A DNA stretch of 42,430 nt from Zobellella denitrificans (GCF_002237365.1 NZ_NMUO01000025.1:1-42430); one strand, 5' to 3'. Counted from the first letter of the stretch, positions 15,865-24,680 are shown. Numbers and translations are program-made. The notes: generated from the letters alone by a model not told the origin.

Positions 15865-16659
15865 ATGAACCCGAATCAAGAAAGCCTGGAACAACTGGCC
15901 GGCGCCCTGCGCCGGGCCGAGGCCGAAGGCCGGCCCCTGGCGCCGCTGCGCGACTACATAGGCGAGGGCAACGCCGAGGCGGCCTACGCCATCCAGCGCA
16001 TCAACGTGGCCCAGGGCGTGGCCGGCGGGCGCCGGGTGGTGGGCCGCAAAATCGGCCTGACCAACCCCAAGGTGCAGCAGCAATTGGGGGTGGATCAGCC
16101 CGACTTCGGCACCCTGTTCGCCGACATGGGCTACGGCGACAACGAAACGGTGCCCTTCGGCCGGGTGCTGCAACCCAAGATAGAGGCGGAAATCGCCCTG
16201 ATCCTGGAGCGGGATTTGCCGGCGGCCGACACCACCTTCGCCGAGCTGCTGGCCGCCACCGGCTGGGTATTGCCGGCGCTGGAGATCGTCGGCAGCCGGG
16301 TGCGCGACTGGGACATCCGCTTCGTCGACACCGTGGCCGACAACGCTTCCAGCGGCCTGTTCGTGTTGGGCGGCCCGGCTCGCCGGCCGGACGGCCTGGA
16401 TCTGCGTACCGCCAGCATGCGCATGACCCGCAACGGCGAGGAAGTGTCCGCCGGCAGCGGTGCCGAATGCCTGGGCCATCCGCTCAACGCCGCCGTCTGG
16501 CTGGCGCGCACCATGAGCCGGCTGGGCGAGCCGCTGCGCGCCGGCGACCTGATCCTGACCGGGGCCCTGGGGCCCATGGCGCCGGTGGCGGCGGGGGATC
16601 GTTTTGAAGCCCATATCGAGGGCATCGGCCAGGTGGCCGTGAACTTCGGCCGGAACTGA
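15865..16659 (+). CDS. mhpD: 2-keto-4-pentenoate hydratase
   Basis: The 264-residue protein hydrates 2-hydroxypenta-2,4-dienoate to 4-hydroxy-2-oxovalerate. Signatures are [26 protein letters not shown], the metal-ligand motif [30 protein letters not shown] and [15 protein letters not shown] prefer ATG 15865, preceded by GAGAGAGGG. An in-frame ATG at 15844 would directly follow the mhpC stop and add seven residues. It precedes mhpF by 24 bp. It is distinct from the truncated FAH-family gene at the left contig end. Confidence 0.93.
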   Translation: MNPNQESLEQLAGALRRAEAEGRPLAPLRDYIGEGNAEAAYAIQRINVAQGVAGGRRVVGRKIGLTNPKVQQQLGVDQPDFGTLFADMGYGDNETVPFGRVLQPKIEAEIALILERDLPAADTTFAELLAATGWVLPALEIVGSRVRDWDIRFVDTVADNASSGLFVLGGPARRPDGLDLRTASMRMTRNGEEVSAGSGAECLGHPLNAAVWLARTMSRLGEPLRAGDLILTGALGPMAPVAAGDRFEAHIEGIGQVAVNFGRN

Positions 16660-16683
16660 ACCCAATACAGAGGGGAAGAGGAA

Positions 16684-17619
16684 ATGAAAAAACTGAAAGC
16701 GGCCATCATCGGTTCGGGCAATATCGGCACCGACCTGATGATCAAGATCTTGCGCCAGGGCAAACAGCTGGAGATGGGCGTCATGGTCGGCATCGATCCG
16801 GCCTCCGACGGCCTGGCCCGCGCCGCCCGCATGGGGGTGGCCACCACCCACGAAGGGGTAGACGGCTTGGTGGCGATGCCCGAGTTCGCCGACATCGATC
16901 TGGTGTTCGACGCCACCTCCGCCGGCGCCCACATCAGGAACGACGCCCTGCTGCGGGCGCACAAGCCGGGCATCAAGCTGGTCGACCTGACCCCGGCGGC
17001 CATCGGTCCCTACTGCGTGCCGGTGGTGAACTTGGAGCAGAACCTAGCCGCGGGCAACGTCAACATGGTCACCTGCGGCGGCCAGGCCACCATACCGGTG
17101 GTGGCGGCGGTGTCCCGGGTGGCGAAGGTGCACTACGCCGAGATAGTGGCGTCCATCAGCAGCAAGTCCGCCGGTCCCGGCACCCGCGCCAATATCGACG
17201 AGTTCACCGAGACCACCTCCAGGGCCATCGAGCAGGTGGGCGGGGCGGCCAGGGGCAAGGCCATCATCGTGCTCAACCCGGCGGAGCCGCCGCTGATGAT
17301 GCGCGATACCGTCTATGTGCTGTCGGAAGCGGCGGATCCGGCGGCGGTGGAAGCCTCCATCGAGGAAATGGTGGCGGCGGTGCGCAGCTATGTGCCCGGC
17401 TACCGGCTCAAGCAGCGGGTGCAGTTCGAGCAAATTCCGGCCGAGGCGCCCCTGCACATTCCCGGCCTGGGCGATTTCAGCGGGCTCAAGACGGCGGTGT
17501 TCCTGGAGGTGGAAGGGGCGGCCCACTACCTGCCGGCCTACGCCGGCAACCTGGACATCATGACCTCCGCCGCCCTGGCCACCGCCGAGCGGATGGCCCT
17601 GTCCCAGCTCAACGCCTGA
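16684..17619 (+). CDS. mhpF: acetaldehyde dehydrogenase (acylating)
   Basis: The 311-residue protein converts acetaldehyde, NAD+ and CoA to acetyl-CoA, channelled from MhpE. It has the NAD-binding [17 protein letters not shown] motif at the N-terminus, the catalytic cysteine in [17 protein letters not shown], and the DmpF-type [25 protein letters not shown] region. The C-terminus ([16 protein letters not shown]) matches the family. GAGGGGAAGAGGAA precedes the ATG. It lies 13 bp upstream of mhpE, its expected complex partner. Confidence 0.95.
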   Translation: MKKLKAAIIGSGNIGTDLMIKILRQGKQLEMGVMVGIDPASDGLARAARMGVATTHEGVDGLVAMPEFADIDLVFDATSAGAHIRNDALLRAHKPGIKLVDLTPAAIGPYCVPVVNLEQNLAAGNVNMVTCGGQATIPVVAAVSRVAKVHYAEIVASISSKSAGPGTRANIDEFTETTSRAIEQVGGAARGKAIIVLNPAEPPLMMRDTVYVLSEAADPAAVEASIEEMVAAVRSYVPGYRLKQRVQFEQIPAEAPLHIPGLGDFSGLKTAVFLEVEGAAHYLPAYAGNLDIMTSAALATAERMALSQLNA

Positions 17620-17632
17620 GGAGGAACTTCGG

Positions 17633-18661
17633 ATGAGCATCAACAACGGCAAGAAACTCTATATCTCCGATGTCACCCTGCGCGACGGCAGCCACGCGGT
17701 GCGCCACCAGTACAGCCTGGATCAGGTGCGGGCCATCGCCCGGGCCCTGGACGCGGCGCGGGTGGACAGCATCGAAGTGGCCCACGGCGACGGCCTGCAG
17801 GGCTCCAGCTTCAACTACGGCTTTGGCGCCCACACCGATCTGGAATGGATAGCGGCGGTGGCGGAGGAAGTGACGCACGCCAAAGTGGCGACCCTGTTGC
17901 TGCCGGGCATCGGCACGGTGCACGACCTGGACAACGCCTACCGGGCCGGGGCGCGGGTGGTGCGGGTGGCGACCCATTGCACCGAGGCGGACGTGTCGCG
18001 CCAGCACATCGAGCACGCCCGCAAACTGGGCATGGACGCCGTCGGCTTTTTGATGATGAGCCACATGACCAGCCCCGGTAACCTGGCGCTGGAGGCGAAG
18101 AAGATGGAGGACTACGGCGCCACCTGCATTTACATCGTCGACTCGGGCGGCGCCATGACCATGCAGGACGTGCGCGACCGCTTCCGGGCGGTGAAGGCGG
18201 TGCTCGAGCCGGAGACCGAGACCGGCATCCATGCCCACCATAACCTGAGCCTGGGGGTGGCCAACAGCATGGTGGCGGTGGAAGAGGGCTGTGACCGCAT
18301 CGACGCCAGCCTGGCGGGAATGGGGGCGGGGGCCGGCAACGCGCCGCTGGAGGTGTTTATCGCGGCGGCCGAGCGCTTGGGCTGGCACCACGGCACTGAC
18401 CTCGCCACCCTGATGGACGCGGCGGATGATCTGGTGCGGCCGTTGCAAGACCGACCGGTGCGGGTGGATCGGGAAACGCTGGCGCTGGGTTACGCCGGTG
18501 TCTATTCGAGCTTTTTACGCCACGCCGAAACGGCGGCCCAGCGCTACGGCCTGAAAACGGCGGACATCCTGCTGGAGCTGGGCAAGCGGCGCATGGTGGG
18601 TGGTCAGGAAGACATGATAGTGGACGTCGCCCTGGACATGCTGGCGGCGCGCCAGGGGTAA
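17633..18661 (+). CDS. mhpE: 4-hydroxy-2-oxovalerate aldolase
   Basis: The 342-residue protein splits 4-hydroxy-2-oxovalerate into pyruvate and acetaldehyde. It is an HMG-lyase-like TIM barrel with the divalent-metal motif [15 protein letters not shown] at the N-terminus, the metal His pair in [16 protein letters not shown], and a C-terminal DmpG communication domain ([14 protein letters not shown]...[14 protein letters not shown]) that docks the dehydrogenase. GAGGAGG lies 7 nt before the ATG. It is the last gene of the operon and is followed by a strong terminator. Confidence 0.95.
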   Translation: MSINNGKKLYISDVTLRDGSHAVRHQYSLDQVRAIARALDAARVDSIEVAHGDGLQGSSFNYGFGAHTDLEWIAAVAEEVTHAKVATLLLPGIGTVHDLDNAYRAGARVVRVATHCTEADVSRQHIEHARKLGMDAVGFLMMSHMTSPGNLALEAKKMEDYGATCIYIVDSGGAMTMQDVRDRFRAVKAVLEPETETGIHAHHNLSLGVANSMVAVEEGCDRIDASLAGMGAGAGNAPLEVFIAAAERLGWHHGTDLATLMDAADDLVRPLQDRPVRVDRETLALGYAGVYSSFLRHAETAAQRYGLKTADILLELGKRRMVGGQEDMIVDVALDMLAARQG

Positions 18662-18689
18662 GCCGGACCGCGCCTCGGGCGGACGATGG

Positions 18690-18736
18690 GCCCGGGCCTG
18701 CGGCTCCCAAGTGGAGCCGCAGGCCCGGGCTTTTTT
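18690..18736 (+). terminator. strong intrinsic terminator of mhpABCDFE
   Basis: The 18-nt arms 18690-18707 (GCCCGGGCCTGCGGCTCC) and 18713-18730 are perfectly complementary around CAAGT. A T6 run follows at 18731-18736. It lies 28 bp after the mhpE stop. Confidence 0.95.
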
Positions 18737-18852
18737 GGTTTTGCTTGCGCCGGCGGCGGTGTGCCGGGGTGTGCGTCCCCCTGTCCGGCGACGCAAAGGC
18801 TTCACTCGATTCCCTTTCGAATTCTCTTAAAAATACTTAAAAAAACAATGAA

Positions 18853-18867
18853 GTGCACATAGTGCAC
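18853..18867. promoter_or_regulatory. MhpR operator 2 (upstream of transporter-porin unit)
   Basis: GTGCACATAGTGCAC matches operator 1 in 14 of 15 positions. Its centre (18860) is also exactly 48 bp from the start of the -10 box at 18908. Flanking blocks such as GTTTTTC-TTG downstream are shared between the two promoters. This brings the transporter and porin into the MhpR regulon. Confidence 0.88.
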
Positions 18868-18884
18868 CCTGTGGCCGTTTTTCG

Positions 18885-18913
18885 TTGTTCGCTGGCCGTC
18901 CCGTTTTTACACT
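18885..18913 (+). promoter_or_regulatory. sigma-70 promoter of the MHS transporter and porin unit
   Basis: TTGTTC (18885-18890), a 17-bp spacer and TACACT (18908-18913) form a weak promoter placed relative to the MhpR site exactly as at mhpA. The start would be near 18920, about 100 nt before the transporter. Confidence 0.75.
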
Positions 18914-19019
18914 GCGAGTGTTTCATCAAGGTAAATAACTTGTTTGCCAAATGTCTCCGTTGTGTGGAGACAAGCAGGAAAGCATGGCCGAACCGGTCAA
19001 CTCTAGGAGGAGAGAGTCA

Positions 19020-20411
19020 ATGTCAATATCAACCCATCAAGCCCGTCCTGGCGACGGCACCAAGGATCCCCGGCAGCAGCGCAAGGAAAGCCGCCGGGCC
19101 ATCATCTCCAGCTACCTGGGCTCCACGGTGGAGTTCTACGACTTCCTGTTGTACGCCGCCGCCGCCAGCCTGGTGTTCCCGGTGCTGTTCTTTGGCGAGC
19201 TGGAGCCCGGCGTGGGGCTGATGCTGTCCTACCTGACCCTGGCGGCGGGCTACGTGGCCCGTCCGGTGGGTGGCCTGCTGTTCGGCCACTACGGCGACAA
19301 GGTGGGGCGCAAGCTGGTGCTGTTCATCACCCTGATGGTGATGGGGGGGGTATCGGTGGTGATCGGCCTGCTGCCCACCTATGAGACCATAGGCGTGGCC
19401 GCTCCCATCACCCTGGTGGTGCTGCGGGTGATCCAGGGCCTGGCGGTGGGCGGCGAGTGGGCCGGTGCCACCCTGCTGGCGATGGAGCACTCGAGCAAGA
19501 AGTCCAAGGGCTTCGGCGCCAGCATAGCGGTCGCCGGCGGTCCGTCCGGCGCCGTGCTGGCGACCATGGTGCTGGGGCTGTTCTCGCTGTTGCCCGAGGA
19601 GCAGTTTATGAGCTGGGGCTGGCGCATTCCCTTCCTGCTGTCCGCCATCCTGGTGATTATCGGCCTCTACATGCGCTACAGCGTGACCGAGTCTCCCGAG
19701 TTCGAGGCGGCCAAGGCAGCGGAAGAGGCCAAACCCGAGGCGTCTGCCCATGCCGGCGTGCCCCTGGTGCGGCTGTTTCGGGAATCCTCCTCCAGTATCT
19801 CCCTCGGCGTGCTGGCCGGCCTGGCGCCGCTGTTCATGCAGTCGATGCTGGCCACCTTCGGCCTGACCTACGCGGTGTCCATCGGCCACAGCCGCAGCGA
19901 CGCCCTGCTGATGCTGACCCTGTCCAGCGTGCTGCACATCTTCACCATCCCGCTGATGGCGGCGCTGTCGGATCGCTACGGTCGCCGTCCGGTGATGCTG
20001 GTGGGCGCCCTGATCGGCTGCATCATGGTCTGGCCCATGTTCGCCCTGATCAGCCACGGTTCTCCCTGGCTGCTGCTGCTCGGCTTTATCATCGGCAACC
20101 CCTTGATCCAGGCGGTGATGTACGGCCCCATGGGCGCCTTTATCAGCGAGAAATTCACCACCCGTACCCGTTACACCGGGTTGTCGCTGACCTACCAGCT
20201 TACCACAGTGCTGGGCGCCGGCTTCACCCCGCTTATCGCCCAGACCCTGCTCGGCCTGGGGGGCGGTGGCACCAATACCCAGTACGTCGCCATGCTGTTC
20301 TGCGGGCTCTGCCTGGTGAGCGCCATCGGCGTGTACTGGTCGCGGGAAACGGCTCCGGGCCGGAGCGCACAGCCGGTCTCCCTGGCCAAGGTGCCGGGCA
20401 GCCTGTCCTGA
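19020..20411 (+). CDS. MHS-family MFS transporter, probable hydroxyphenylpropionate/aromatic acid uptake
   Basis: The 463-residue, 12-helix major facilitator has the metabolite:H+ symporter (MHS) hallmarks SSYLGSTVEFYDFLLYAAAA in helix 1, RPVGGLLFGHYGDKVGRK in loop 2-3, and VLRVIQGLAVGGEWAGA in helix 4. It occupies the place of E. coli mhpT, but MhpT belongs to the AAHS family, so this is a different uptake solution. ATG 19020 follows AGGAGGAGAG. An in-frame ATG at 18951 lies too far upstream and has no ribosome-binding site. Its MhpR-type promoter strongly suggests that it imports the mhp substrates. Confidence 0.88.
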   Translation: MSISTHQARPGDGTKDPRQQRKESRRAIISSYLGSTVEFYDFLLYAAAASLVFPVLFFGELEPGVGLMLSYLTLAAGYVARPVGGLLFGHYGDKVGRKLVLFITLMVMGGVSVVIGLLPTYETIGVAAPITLVVLRVIQGLAVGGEWAGATLLAMEHSSKKSKGFGASIAVAGGPSGAVLATMVLGLFSLLPEEQFMSWGWRIPFLLSAILVIIGLYMRYSVTESPEFEAAKAAEEAKPEASAHAGVPLVRLFRESSSSISLGVLAGLAPLFMQSMLATFGLTYAVSIGHSRSDALLMLTLSSVLHIFTIPLMAALSDRYGRRPVMLVGALIGCIMVWPMFALISHGSPWLLLLGFIIGNPLIQAVMYGPMGAFISEKFTTRTRYTGLSLTYQLTTVLGAGFTPLIAQTLLGLGGGGTNTQYVAMLFCGLCLVSAIGVYWSRETAPGRSAQPVSLAKVPGSLS

Positions 20412-20571
20412 TACCGACGTCCTGACAAGGGCCGTCCCATGCGGCCCGACAAGGTACCCCCCTTTCATGATTGCTGACCGGAGGCGGCGGAGGCCGCCGC
20501 CCGGGATCCCCGGTTTCCGATTTCTCGCGGCCGGGGCCTAACCATGACCCATAAAAAGGAAGAACAACGAT

Positions 20572-21705
20572 ATGGATATGAAATCCAACGCCATCACCCT
20601 GTGTGCCGCCCTGGTGGGCACGGCGCTGTCCGCTACCGCGGGCGCCTTCGAGTGGCAGATAGGCGACACCAGGGCCAGCGTCTACGGCTATGCCAAGCTC
20701 GACATCATCCATGATGTGGACGCCAACCTGGGCAATACCGTCAATCGCGGCAATATCCGCCTGGATGGTGAAAACGGGCCCGAGGGCCACAGTACCCTGC
20801 ACGCCTACCAGAGCCGGCTGGGGGTGAGCAGCCTGACCGCCACCGAGCAGGGCGAGGTCAAGGCGGTGCTGGAAGGGGACTTCTTCGGCAACGGCGGCGG
20901 CCATTTCCGCCTGCGCCATGCCTACGGCGAATGGAACGGCATCACCGCCGGCCAGACCTGGACCAACTTCGGCGGTTTTCTCGGCATGAACCCCACCATC
21001 GACTTCACCCCCCAGCCGGGCCAGGGCAACGCCGCCCGCCAGGCCCAGCTGCGCTATAGCCAGGGCGGTTTTTCCGCGGCGCTGGAAGATCCGGGCAGCC
21101 TGGGCGGCAAGGTGAACCTGGCCGCGCCCGACAGCGTCAAGCATCCGCTGCCCGACCTGACCCTGCGCTACCAGGGCAAGGTGGGCGGCCTGGACTTTGG
21201 TACCTCGGCAGTGCTGCGCCAGCTGGAATACTACCAGTCCGGGAGCAACGGCGATCGCAATGCCTTCGGCTGGGGCCTGAACCTGGAGGCGGCCTACCGG
21301 CCCGTGCCGGGGCTGGTGCTGCGCGGTGCCCTGACCCACGGCGACGGCATCGGCGGCTACCTGGAAGGCAGCCCGGCGGCGCCCGGCTATGTGGATCCCC
21401 TGACCGGAAAGCTGGAAACCATCAAGGCCAGCGGCGCCACCGCCGGGGTCAGCCTGGCGGCGGGCCTTGGTGACATCACCCTGGGCTACGGGGTGGCCCG
21501 GACCGATCTGGACGACGCCGTGGCTGCCGGCGCCCTGGCCGGTGACGCCAACAAGAAATTCGAGGCCTGGCACCTCAACTATATCTGGTCGCCGCTCGCC
21601 AGCGTCAGCTACGGCATCGAGACCAGCTACCACCGCCGCCAGGTACAGGACGGCCGGGAAGGGGACGCCCTGCGCCTGCAGGGCATGGTGATGTACAGGT
21701 TCTGA
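20572..21705 (+). CDS. DcaP-like outer-membrane porin
   Basis: The 377-residue protein has a signal peptide (MDMKSNAITLCAALVG...ATAGA-FEW) and alternating beta-strand sequence ending in aromatic Phe (MVMYRF), the outer-membrane assembly signal. VYGYAKLDIIHD at the start of the mature part, LHAYQSRLGVSS and GQTWTNFGGFLGMNPTIDF are typical of the DcaP trimeric porin group, which admits dicarboxylates and aromatic acids. It lies 160 bp after the MHS transporter. The gap holds a GC-rich stem near 20482-20500 without a U-tract, so co-transcription is likely. I infer that it is the outer-membrane entry port for hydroxyphenylpropionate-type substrates. Confidence 0.82.
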   Translation: MDMKSNAITLCAALVGTALSATAGAFEWQIGDTRASVYGYAKLDIIHDVDANLGNTVNRGNIRLDGENGPEGHSTLHAYQSRLGVSSLTATEQGEVKAVLEGDFFGNGGGHFRLRHAYGEWNGITAGQTWTNFGGFLGMNPTIDFTPQPGQGNAARQAQLRYSQGGFSAALEDPGSLGGKVNLAAPDSVKHPLPDLTLRYQGKVGGLDFGTSAVLRQLEYYQSGSNGDRNAFGWGLNLEAAYRPVPGLVLRGALTHGDGIGGYLEGSPAAPGYVDPLTGKLETIKASGATAGVSLAAGLGDITLGYGVARTDLDDAVAAGALAGDANKKFEAWHLNYIWSPLASVSYGIETSYHRRQVQDGREGDALRLQGMVMYRF

Positions 21706-21731
21706 ACGGCATCACGCCATTCCTGGGGGTA

Positions 21732-21769
21732 AACGCCCGGCCAGGGCCTCCGGGGCCTGGCCGGGCGTT
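21732..21769 (+). terminator. long GC-rich hairpin after porin gene
   Basis: AACGCCCGGCCAGG (21732-21745) pairs perfectly with 21756-21769 over 14 bp, around a 10-nt loop that can pair further. It starts 26 bp after the porin stop. Only TTG follows, so termination would be weak or Rho-assisted. Confidence 0.6.
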
Positions 21770-21854
21770 GCCGCAGTGGGCGTGGCCGAAATGGCTGGCG
21801 GCGGTGGCCATCGCCGCCGGCGCCATACCCCATCTCCGGAGGAGCAACAAGACG

Positions 21855-22376
21855 ATGACACTTTTGGTACCCGAGCACATCGTGACCGCGAGGCTGATAC
21901 TCCGGCCGTTTCGGGAGGAGGACTGGCAAGATCTCCATCATTACTATTCTTGCGCCGAGGCCACCACCTTTACCGTTGGGCGGCCCCTTTCCGAAGGCGA
22001 AACCTGGCGCACCCTGTGCGGCATGATTGGCCACTGGAGCCTGCGTGGTTATGGCCCTTACGCGGTAGAGGAAAAGGCCAGCGGCGTGGTGGTGGGCACC
22101 GTCGGCTTCTGGTATCCGAACGACTGGCCAGGCCCGGAAATCAAGTGGGCGCTGGCGCCCGCCTATTGGGGACGGGGGCTTGCCAGCGAGGCCGCCCGGG
22201 CCGTGCACAGGGTCGGGCTGAGCCATTTGCCCGACATCGCCCTCATCAGTTTTATCCATGCCCAAAACACGGCCTCCATTCGGCTGGCCAGGGCGCTAGG
22301 GGCCAGCCTGAAGCGCGAGGTCGAGTTTCGGGGGGCGAACTGGCATATCTACGAACATGCAAAAGTGCCGCAGTAA
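21855..22376 (+). CDS. GNAT-family N-acetyltransferase (RimJ/RimL type)
   Basis: The protein has about 173 residues. It begins VTARLILRPFREEDWQDLHHYY, typical of the acetyltransferase_3 (RimJ/RimL) group, and contains the acetyl-CoA loop ALAPAYWGRGLASEAARAV and the late motif IHAQNTASIRLARALGASLKREV. I chose ATG 21855, downstream of GGAGGAG (21838-21844). An in-frame ATG at 21768 would overlap the porin hairpin. The substrate (protein N-terminus, small molecule or antibiotic) cannot be told. An SDR gene remnant follows within 7 bp. Confidence 0.8.
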   Translation: MTLLVPEHIVTARLILRPFREEDWQDLHHYYSCAEATTFTVGRPLSEGETWRTLCGMIGHWSLRGYGPYAVEEKASGVVVGTVGFWYPNDWPGPEIKWALAPAYWGRGLASEAARAVHRVGLSHLPDIALISFIHAQNTASIRLARALGASLKREVEFRGANWHIYEHAKVPQ

Positions 22377-22382
22377 CGGGCG

Positions 22383-22715
22383 GTGTATCCCCTCACCGGC
22401 GGCTCCGTTCCCGGGATCCACGATGCGGTGGTGGGCCTGATGCGTTGCCTGGCGGCGGAGTTGGGGCCGCAGGCCATCCGGGTCAACACCCTCAACCCGG
22501 GTCCGGTGGACAACCGCATGATGCGCTCCATCGAGGTGCAGGCCAGCCTCGGTCATGGGGAGGAGGTGCACAAGATGTTTGCCTCGCGGGTGCCGCTGGG
22601 GCGCTACGTGATCAATGAGGAATGCGCGGCGATGGCCGTTTTTCTGTTCTCGGACGGCGCAAGCGGCTGCAACGGCAACACCTATGTGGTGGATGGCGGC
22701 TACTGCGCCCAGTAG
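22383..22715 (+). pseudogene. C-terminal remnant of a short-chain dehydrogenase/reductase
   Basis: Only about 110 codons remain, covering the SDR C-terminal half: HDAVVGLMRCLAAELGPQAIRVNTLNPGPVDNRMMRS, then EECAAMAVFLFSDGASGCNGNTYVVDGGYCAQ. The NAD-binding TGxxxGIG region and the catalytic Ser/Tyr are gone. HDAVVGL aligns with the KHAVVGL stretch that normally follows the active-site Tyr, so the break lies just after or at the YxxxK motif. The remnant starts right behind the GNAT stop, suggesting a deletion that fused the two loci. It is unlikely to be functional. Confidence 0.85.
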
Positions 22716-22771
22716 GGAATTCGCCTGCAACGCATGGTGTGGAGCGACCCGGCAACTGCAGGGTGATGGAA

Positions 22772-22793
22772 AAGGGCGGCCGCGGCCGCCCTT
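22772..22793 (-). terminator. terminator of the small minus-strand gene
   Basis: Positions 22772-22793 form a 22-nt perfect palindrome (left half AAGGGCGGCCG). On the minus strand it lies 5 bp after the small gene's stop and runs into TTTTCC. It could also end read-through from the SDR remnant on the plus strand. Confidence 0.65.
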
Positions 22794-22798
22794 GGTGA

Positions 22799-23011
22799 TC
22801 AGAGTACCCGGGTTTTGTTGTCGCTGGCGTAGTGGGACACCAGGTCCACGAATTCCTCGGGCAGGTAGAGACGCTCGGGCTCCATGCGCTCGCAGTGGTG
22901 ATCCGGGTGATCGACCACCATTTCATAGCCCACGAAGTCGTCGTCGCTGTCGTAGCTGGGGCGAAAGAGCACCCGGTCTCCGTTCGCCAGCCTGAACTCG
23001 GTGCTGGTCAT
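22799..23011 (-). CDS. small acidic protein of unknown function (70 aa)
   Basis: I do not recognise this protein. It is 70 residues, acidic, without membrane segment or signal, with DxxD and His-rich stretches (DSDDDFVGYEMVVDHPDHHCERMEPERLYLPEEFVDLV). It is probably real: TGGAGGT lies 7 nt before the ATG, a terminator-like palindrome follows the stop, and codon use matches the host. It is separated from pyrI by the pyrI terminator, so it has its own promoter. Confidence 0.7.
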   Translation of the reverse strand: MTSTEFRLANGDRVLFRPSYDSDDDFVGYEMVVDHPDHHCERMEPERLYLPEEFVDLVSHYASDNKTRVL

Positions 23012-23082
23012 ATGCGTACCTCCAGGAGGGTTGGCTCCGCACAGGCTAAGTATAGGCGGTGGAGGGACGCGGCCGGGGAGAT

Positions 23083-23109
23083 AAAAAAAAAGCCCGGCAT
23101 CCGCCGGGC
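23083..23109 (-). terminator. intrinsic terminator of pyrBI
   Basis: On the minus strand, GCCCGGC (complement of 23103-23109) and GCCGGGC pair around a 4-nt loop, followed by nine Us (A9 at 23083-23091). It lies 9 bp past the pyrI stop. Confidence 0.93.
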
Positions 23110-23117
23110 CCGGATCC

Positions 23118-23576
23118 TTATACCGCCATCATGTCGCGGTGGAAGGATTTTTCACAGTAGCGGCAGCGAAAGCGCACCTGGCCGTCCACCGCCCGCACCC
23201 TGAACTTGCTGGTGACCGGCTCGTTGTGGCTGATGCAGTTGCTGTTGGGGCAGGAGAACACCCCTTCCACCTTTTCCGGCAATTGCAGCTGCAGCTTTTC
23301 CACCACCTCGAAGTCCTCGATCAGGTTGACCGTGGCCTGGGGGGCGAACAGCGCCAGCTGGTTGGCCTGGGCGGCGGACAGCCGGGTGTTTTCCACCTTG
23401 ATGATGTCCTTGGCGCCCAGCGCCTTGGACGGCAGGTTCAGGCCCACGGTGATTTTTTCGTGGGTCTGGGCCAGGCCGAACAGCTGCAGGATCTTGATGC
23501 CCTGGCCGGCGGGGATGTGGTCGATGACGGTGCCGTTGTGGATGGCTTCGACTTGCAGTTGGCTCTTGTTCATCAT
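23118..23576 (-). CDS. pyrI: aspartate carbamoyltransferase regulatory chain
   Basis: The 152-residue protein has the nucleotide-binding N-terminal domain ([23 protein letters not shown], binds CTP/ATP) and the C-terminal zinc domain with Cys109, Cys114, Cys138 and Cys141 (CPNSNC ... CRYC). These spacings are identical to E. coli PyrI. It confers allosteric CTP inhibition on PyrB in the c6r6 holoenzyme. It starts with a Met-Met pair 5 bp after the pyrB stop, so it is translated from the same message. Confidence 0.97.
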   Translation of the reverse strand: MMNKSQLQVEAIHNGTVIDHIPAGQGIKILQLFGLAQTHEKITVGLNLPSKALGAKDIIKVENTRLSAAQANQLALFAPQATVNLIEDFEVVEKLQLQLPEKVEGVFSCPNSNCISHNEPVTSKFRVRAVDGQVRFRCRYCEKSFHRDMMAV

Positions 23577-23581
23577 GTCTC

Positions 23582-24505
23582 TCACAGGCTCTCGTTCAGC
23601 ACCAGGGCGAGCAGGGCCTGGCGGGCATAGACGCCGTTTTCGGCCTGCTCGAAGTAATAGGCGTAGGGGGTGTCGTCCACCTCTATGGTGATCTCGTCGA
23701 TGCGCGGCAGGGGATGCAGCACCTTGAGGCTGTCCTTGGCATTTTCCAGCACCTCCGGGGTCAGCACGTACTTGGAGGCCACGTGCATGTACTCGGTTTC
23801 GTCGAAGCGCTCCTTTTGCACCCGGGTCATGTAGAGGATGTCCAGCTCGTCCATCACCTCTTCCATGCTGTCGCGAAACTCGAAGTTGATCCCCTTTTCC
23901 ACCAGCTCGTCGCACAGGTAGTCGGGCATGGCCAGGGCCTGGGGCGCGATAAAGTAGAACTTGCAGCCGAACAGGCTGAGCGCCTGGGTCAGGGAATGCA
24001 CGGTGCGGCCGTACTTGAGATCGCCCACGAAGGCCACGGTCAGGCCCTGCAGGGTGCCCTGGGTTTCGTAGATGGTGAACAGGTCCAGCAGGGTCTGGGT
24101 TGGGTGCTGGTTGGAGCCATCACCGGCGTTGATCACCGGCACCGAGGAAAATTCCGCCGCCAGCCGGGCGGCGCCTTCCTGGGGGTGGCGCATCACGAAG
24201 GCATCGCTGTAGGAGCTGATGATCTTCACCGAGTCGGCCAGGGTCTCGCCCTTCTTGGCCAGGGAGGTGCTGCCGCTGTCGGAAAAGCCGATCACCGCGC
24301 CGCCCAGCCGGTGCACCGCCGTTTCGAACGACAGCCGGGTACGGGTGGAGGCTTCGAAGAAGCAGCTGGCCACCACCTTGTGCCTGAGCAGCTCGGGCCG
24401 GGGGTGGGTCTTGAGCATCACGGCGGTGTCGATGACCAGCTCCAGCTCGGCGCGGGTGAAGTCGGAAATGGAGATTACATGCTTTTGATATAGGGGGTTT
24501 GCCAT
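23582..24505 (-). CDS. pyrB: aspartate carbamoyltransferase catalytic subunit
   Basis: The 307-residue protein catalyses carbamoyl phosphate + aspartate to carbamoyl aspartate, the committed step of pyrimidine synthesis. It carries the carbamoyl-phosphate motif [15 protein letters not shown], the SLAKKGE loop, [21 protein letters not shown] and HPLPRIDEI. The ATG overlaps by one base the TGA of a 47-codon leader ORF, and an attenuator lies about 35 bp upstream. Expression should therefore respond to UTP level as in enterobacterial pyrBI. Confidence 0.97.
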   Translation of the reverse strand: MANPLYQKHVISISDFTRAELELVIDTAVMLKTHPRPELLRHKVVASCFFEASTRTRLSFETAVHRLGGAVIGFSDSGSTSLAKKGETLADSVKIISSYSDAFVMRHPQEGAARLAAEFSSVPVINAGDGSNQHPTQTLLDLFTIYETQGTLQGLTVAFVGDLKYGRTVHSLTQALSLFGCKFYFIAPQALAMPDYLCDELVEKGINFEFRDSMEEVMDELDILYMTRVQKERFDETEYMHVASKYVLTPEVLENAKDSLKVLHPLPRIDEITIEVDDTPYAYYFEQAENGVYARQALLALVLNESL

Positions 24506-24648
24506 CAGCAGCGCTCTTCAAGGTAGAAGGTGAAGATCATAAAAAAGCCCCGGAAGGGGCCATGGGAGCAAAATCGATCGCAAACGCCGCCGCTGGCACG
24601 GGAAACGGGCAGGAAACCGGCCTGGGGATAACGGCGAGAATGGAACAT
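24505..24648 (-). CDS. pyrL: pyrBI leader peptide (PyrL-like)
   Basis: The ORF runs from ATG at 24648 to TGA at 24507-24505 (47 codons, [16 protein letters not shown] at the N-terminus). It starts 33 bp downstream of the TATAAT box, has GGAG 8 nt upstream, reads straight through the attenuator stem (encoding HGPFRGFF) and ends overlapping the pyrB start as TGATG. In E. coli, PyrL (44 codons) works the same way: when UTP is low, polymerase pauses, the translating ribosome catches up and blocks the terminator. The one-base overlap with pyrB additionally suggests translational coupling. Confidence 0.8.
   Translation of the reverse strand: MFHSRRYPQAGFLPVSRASGGVCDRFCSHGPFRGFFMIFTFYLEERC
24541..24560 (-). 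terminator. pyrBI attenuator
   Basis: On the minus strand GCCCC-TTCC-GGGGC is followed by six Us (A6 at 24541-24546). It lies inside the leader ORF and ends about 35 bp before the pyrB ATG, as expected for UTP-sensitive attenuation. Confidence 0.9.
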
Positions 24649-24680
24649 CCAGACACTCCGGGCGATTGCAAATCGTACGG

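Noticed and set aside
20478-20503. GC-rich stem between the MHS transporter and porin as a terminator
   Set aside because: The stem is about 6 bp with no U-run. Low-complexity GGC repeats in this GC-rich DNA make such stems frequent.
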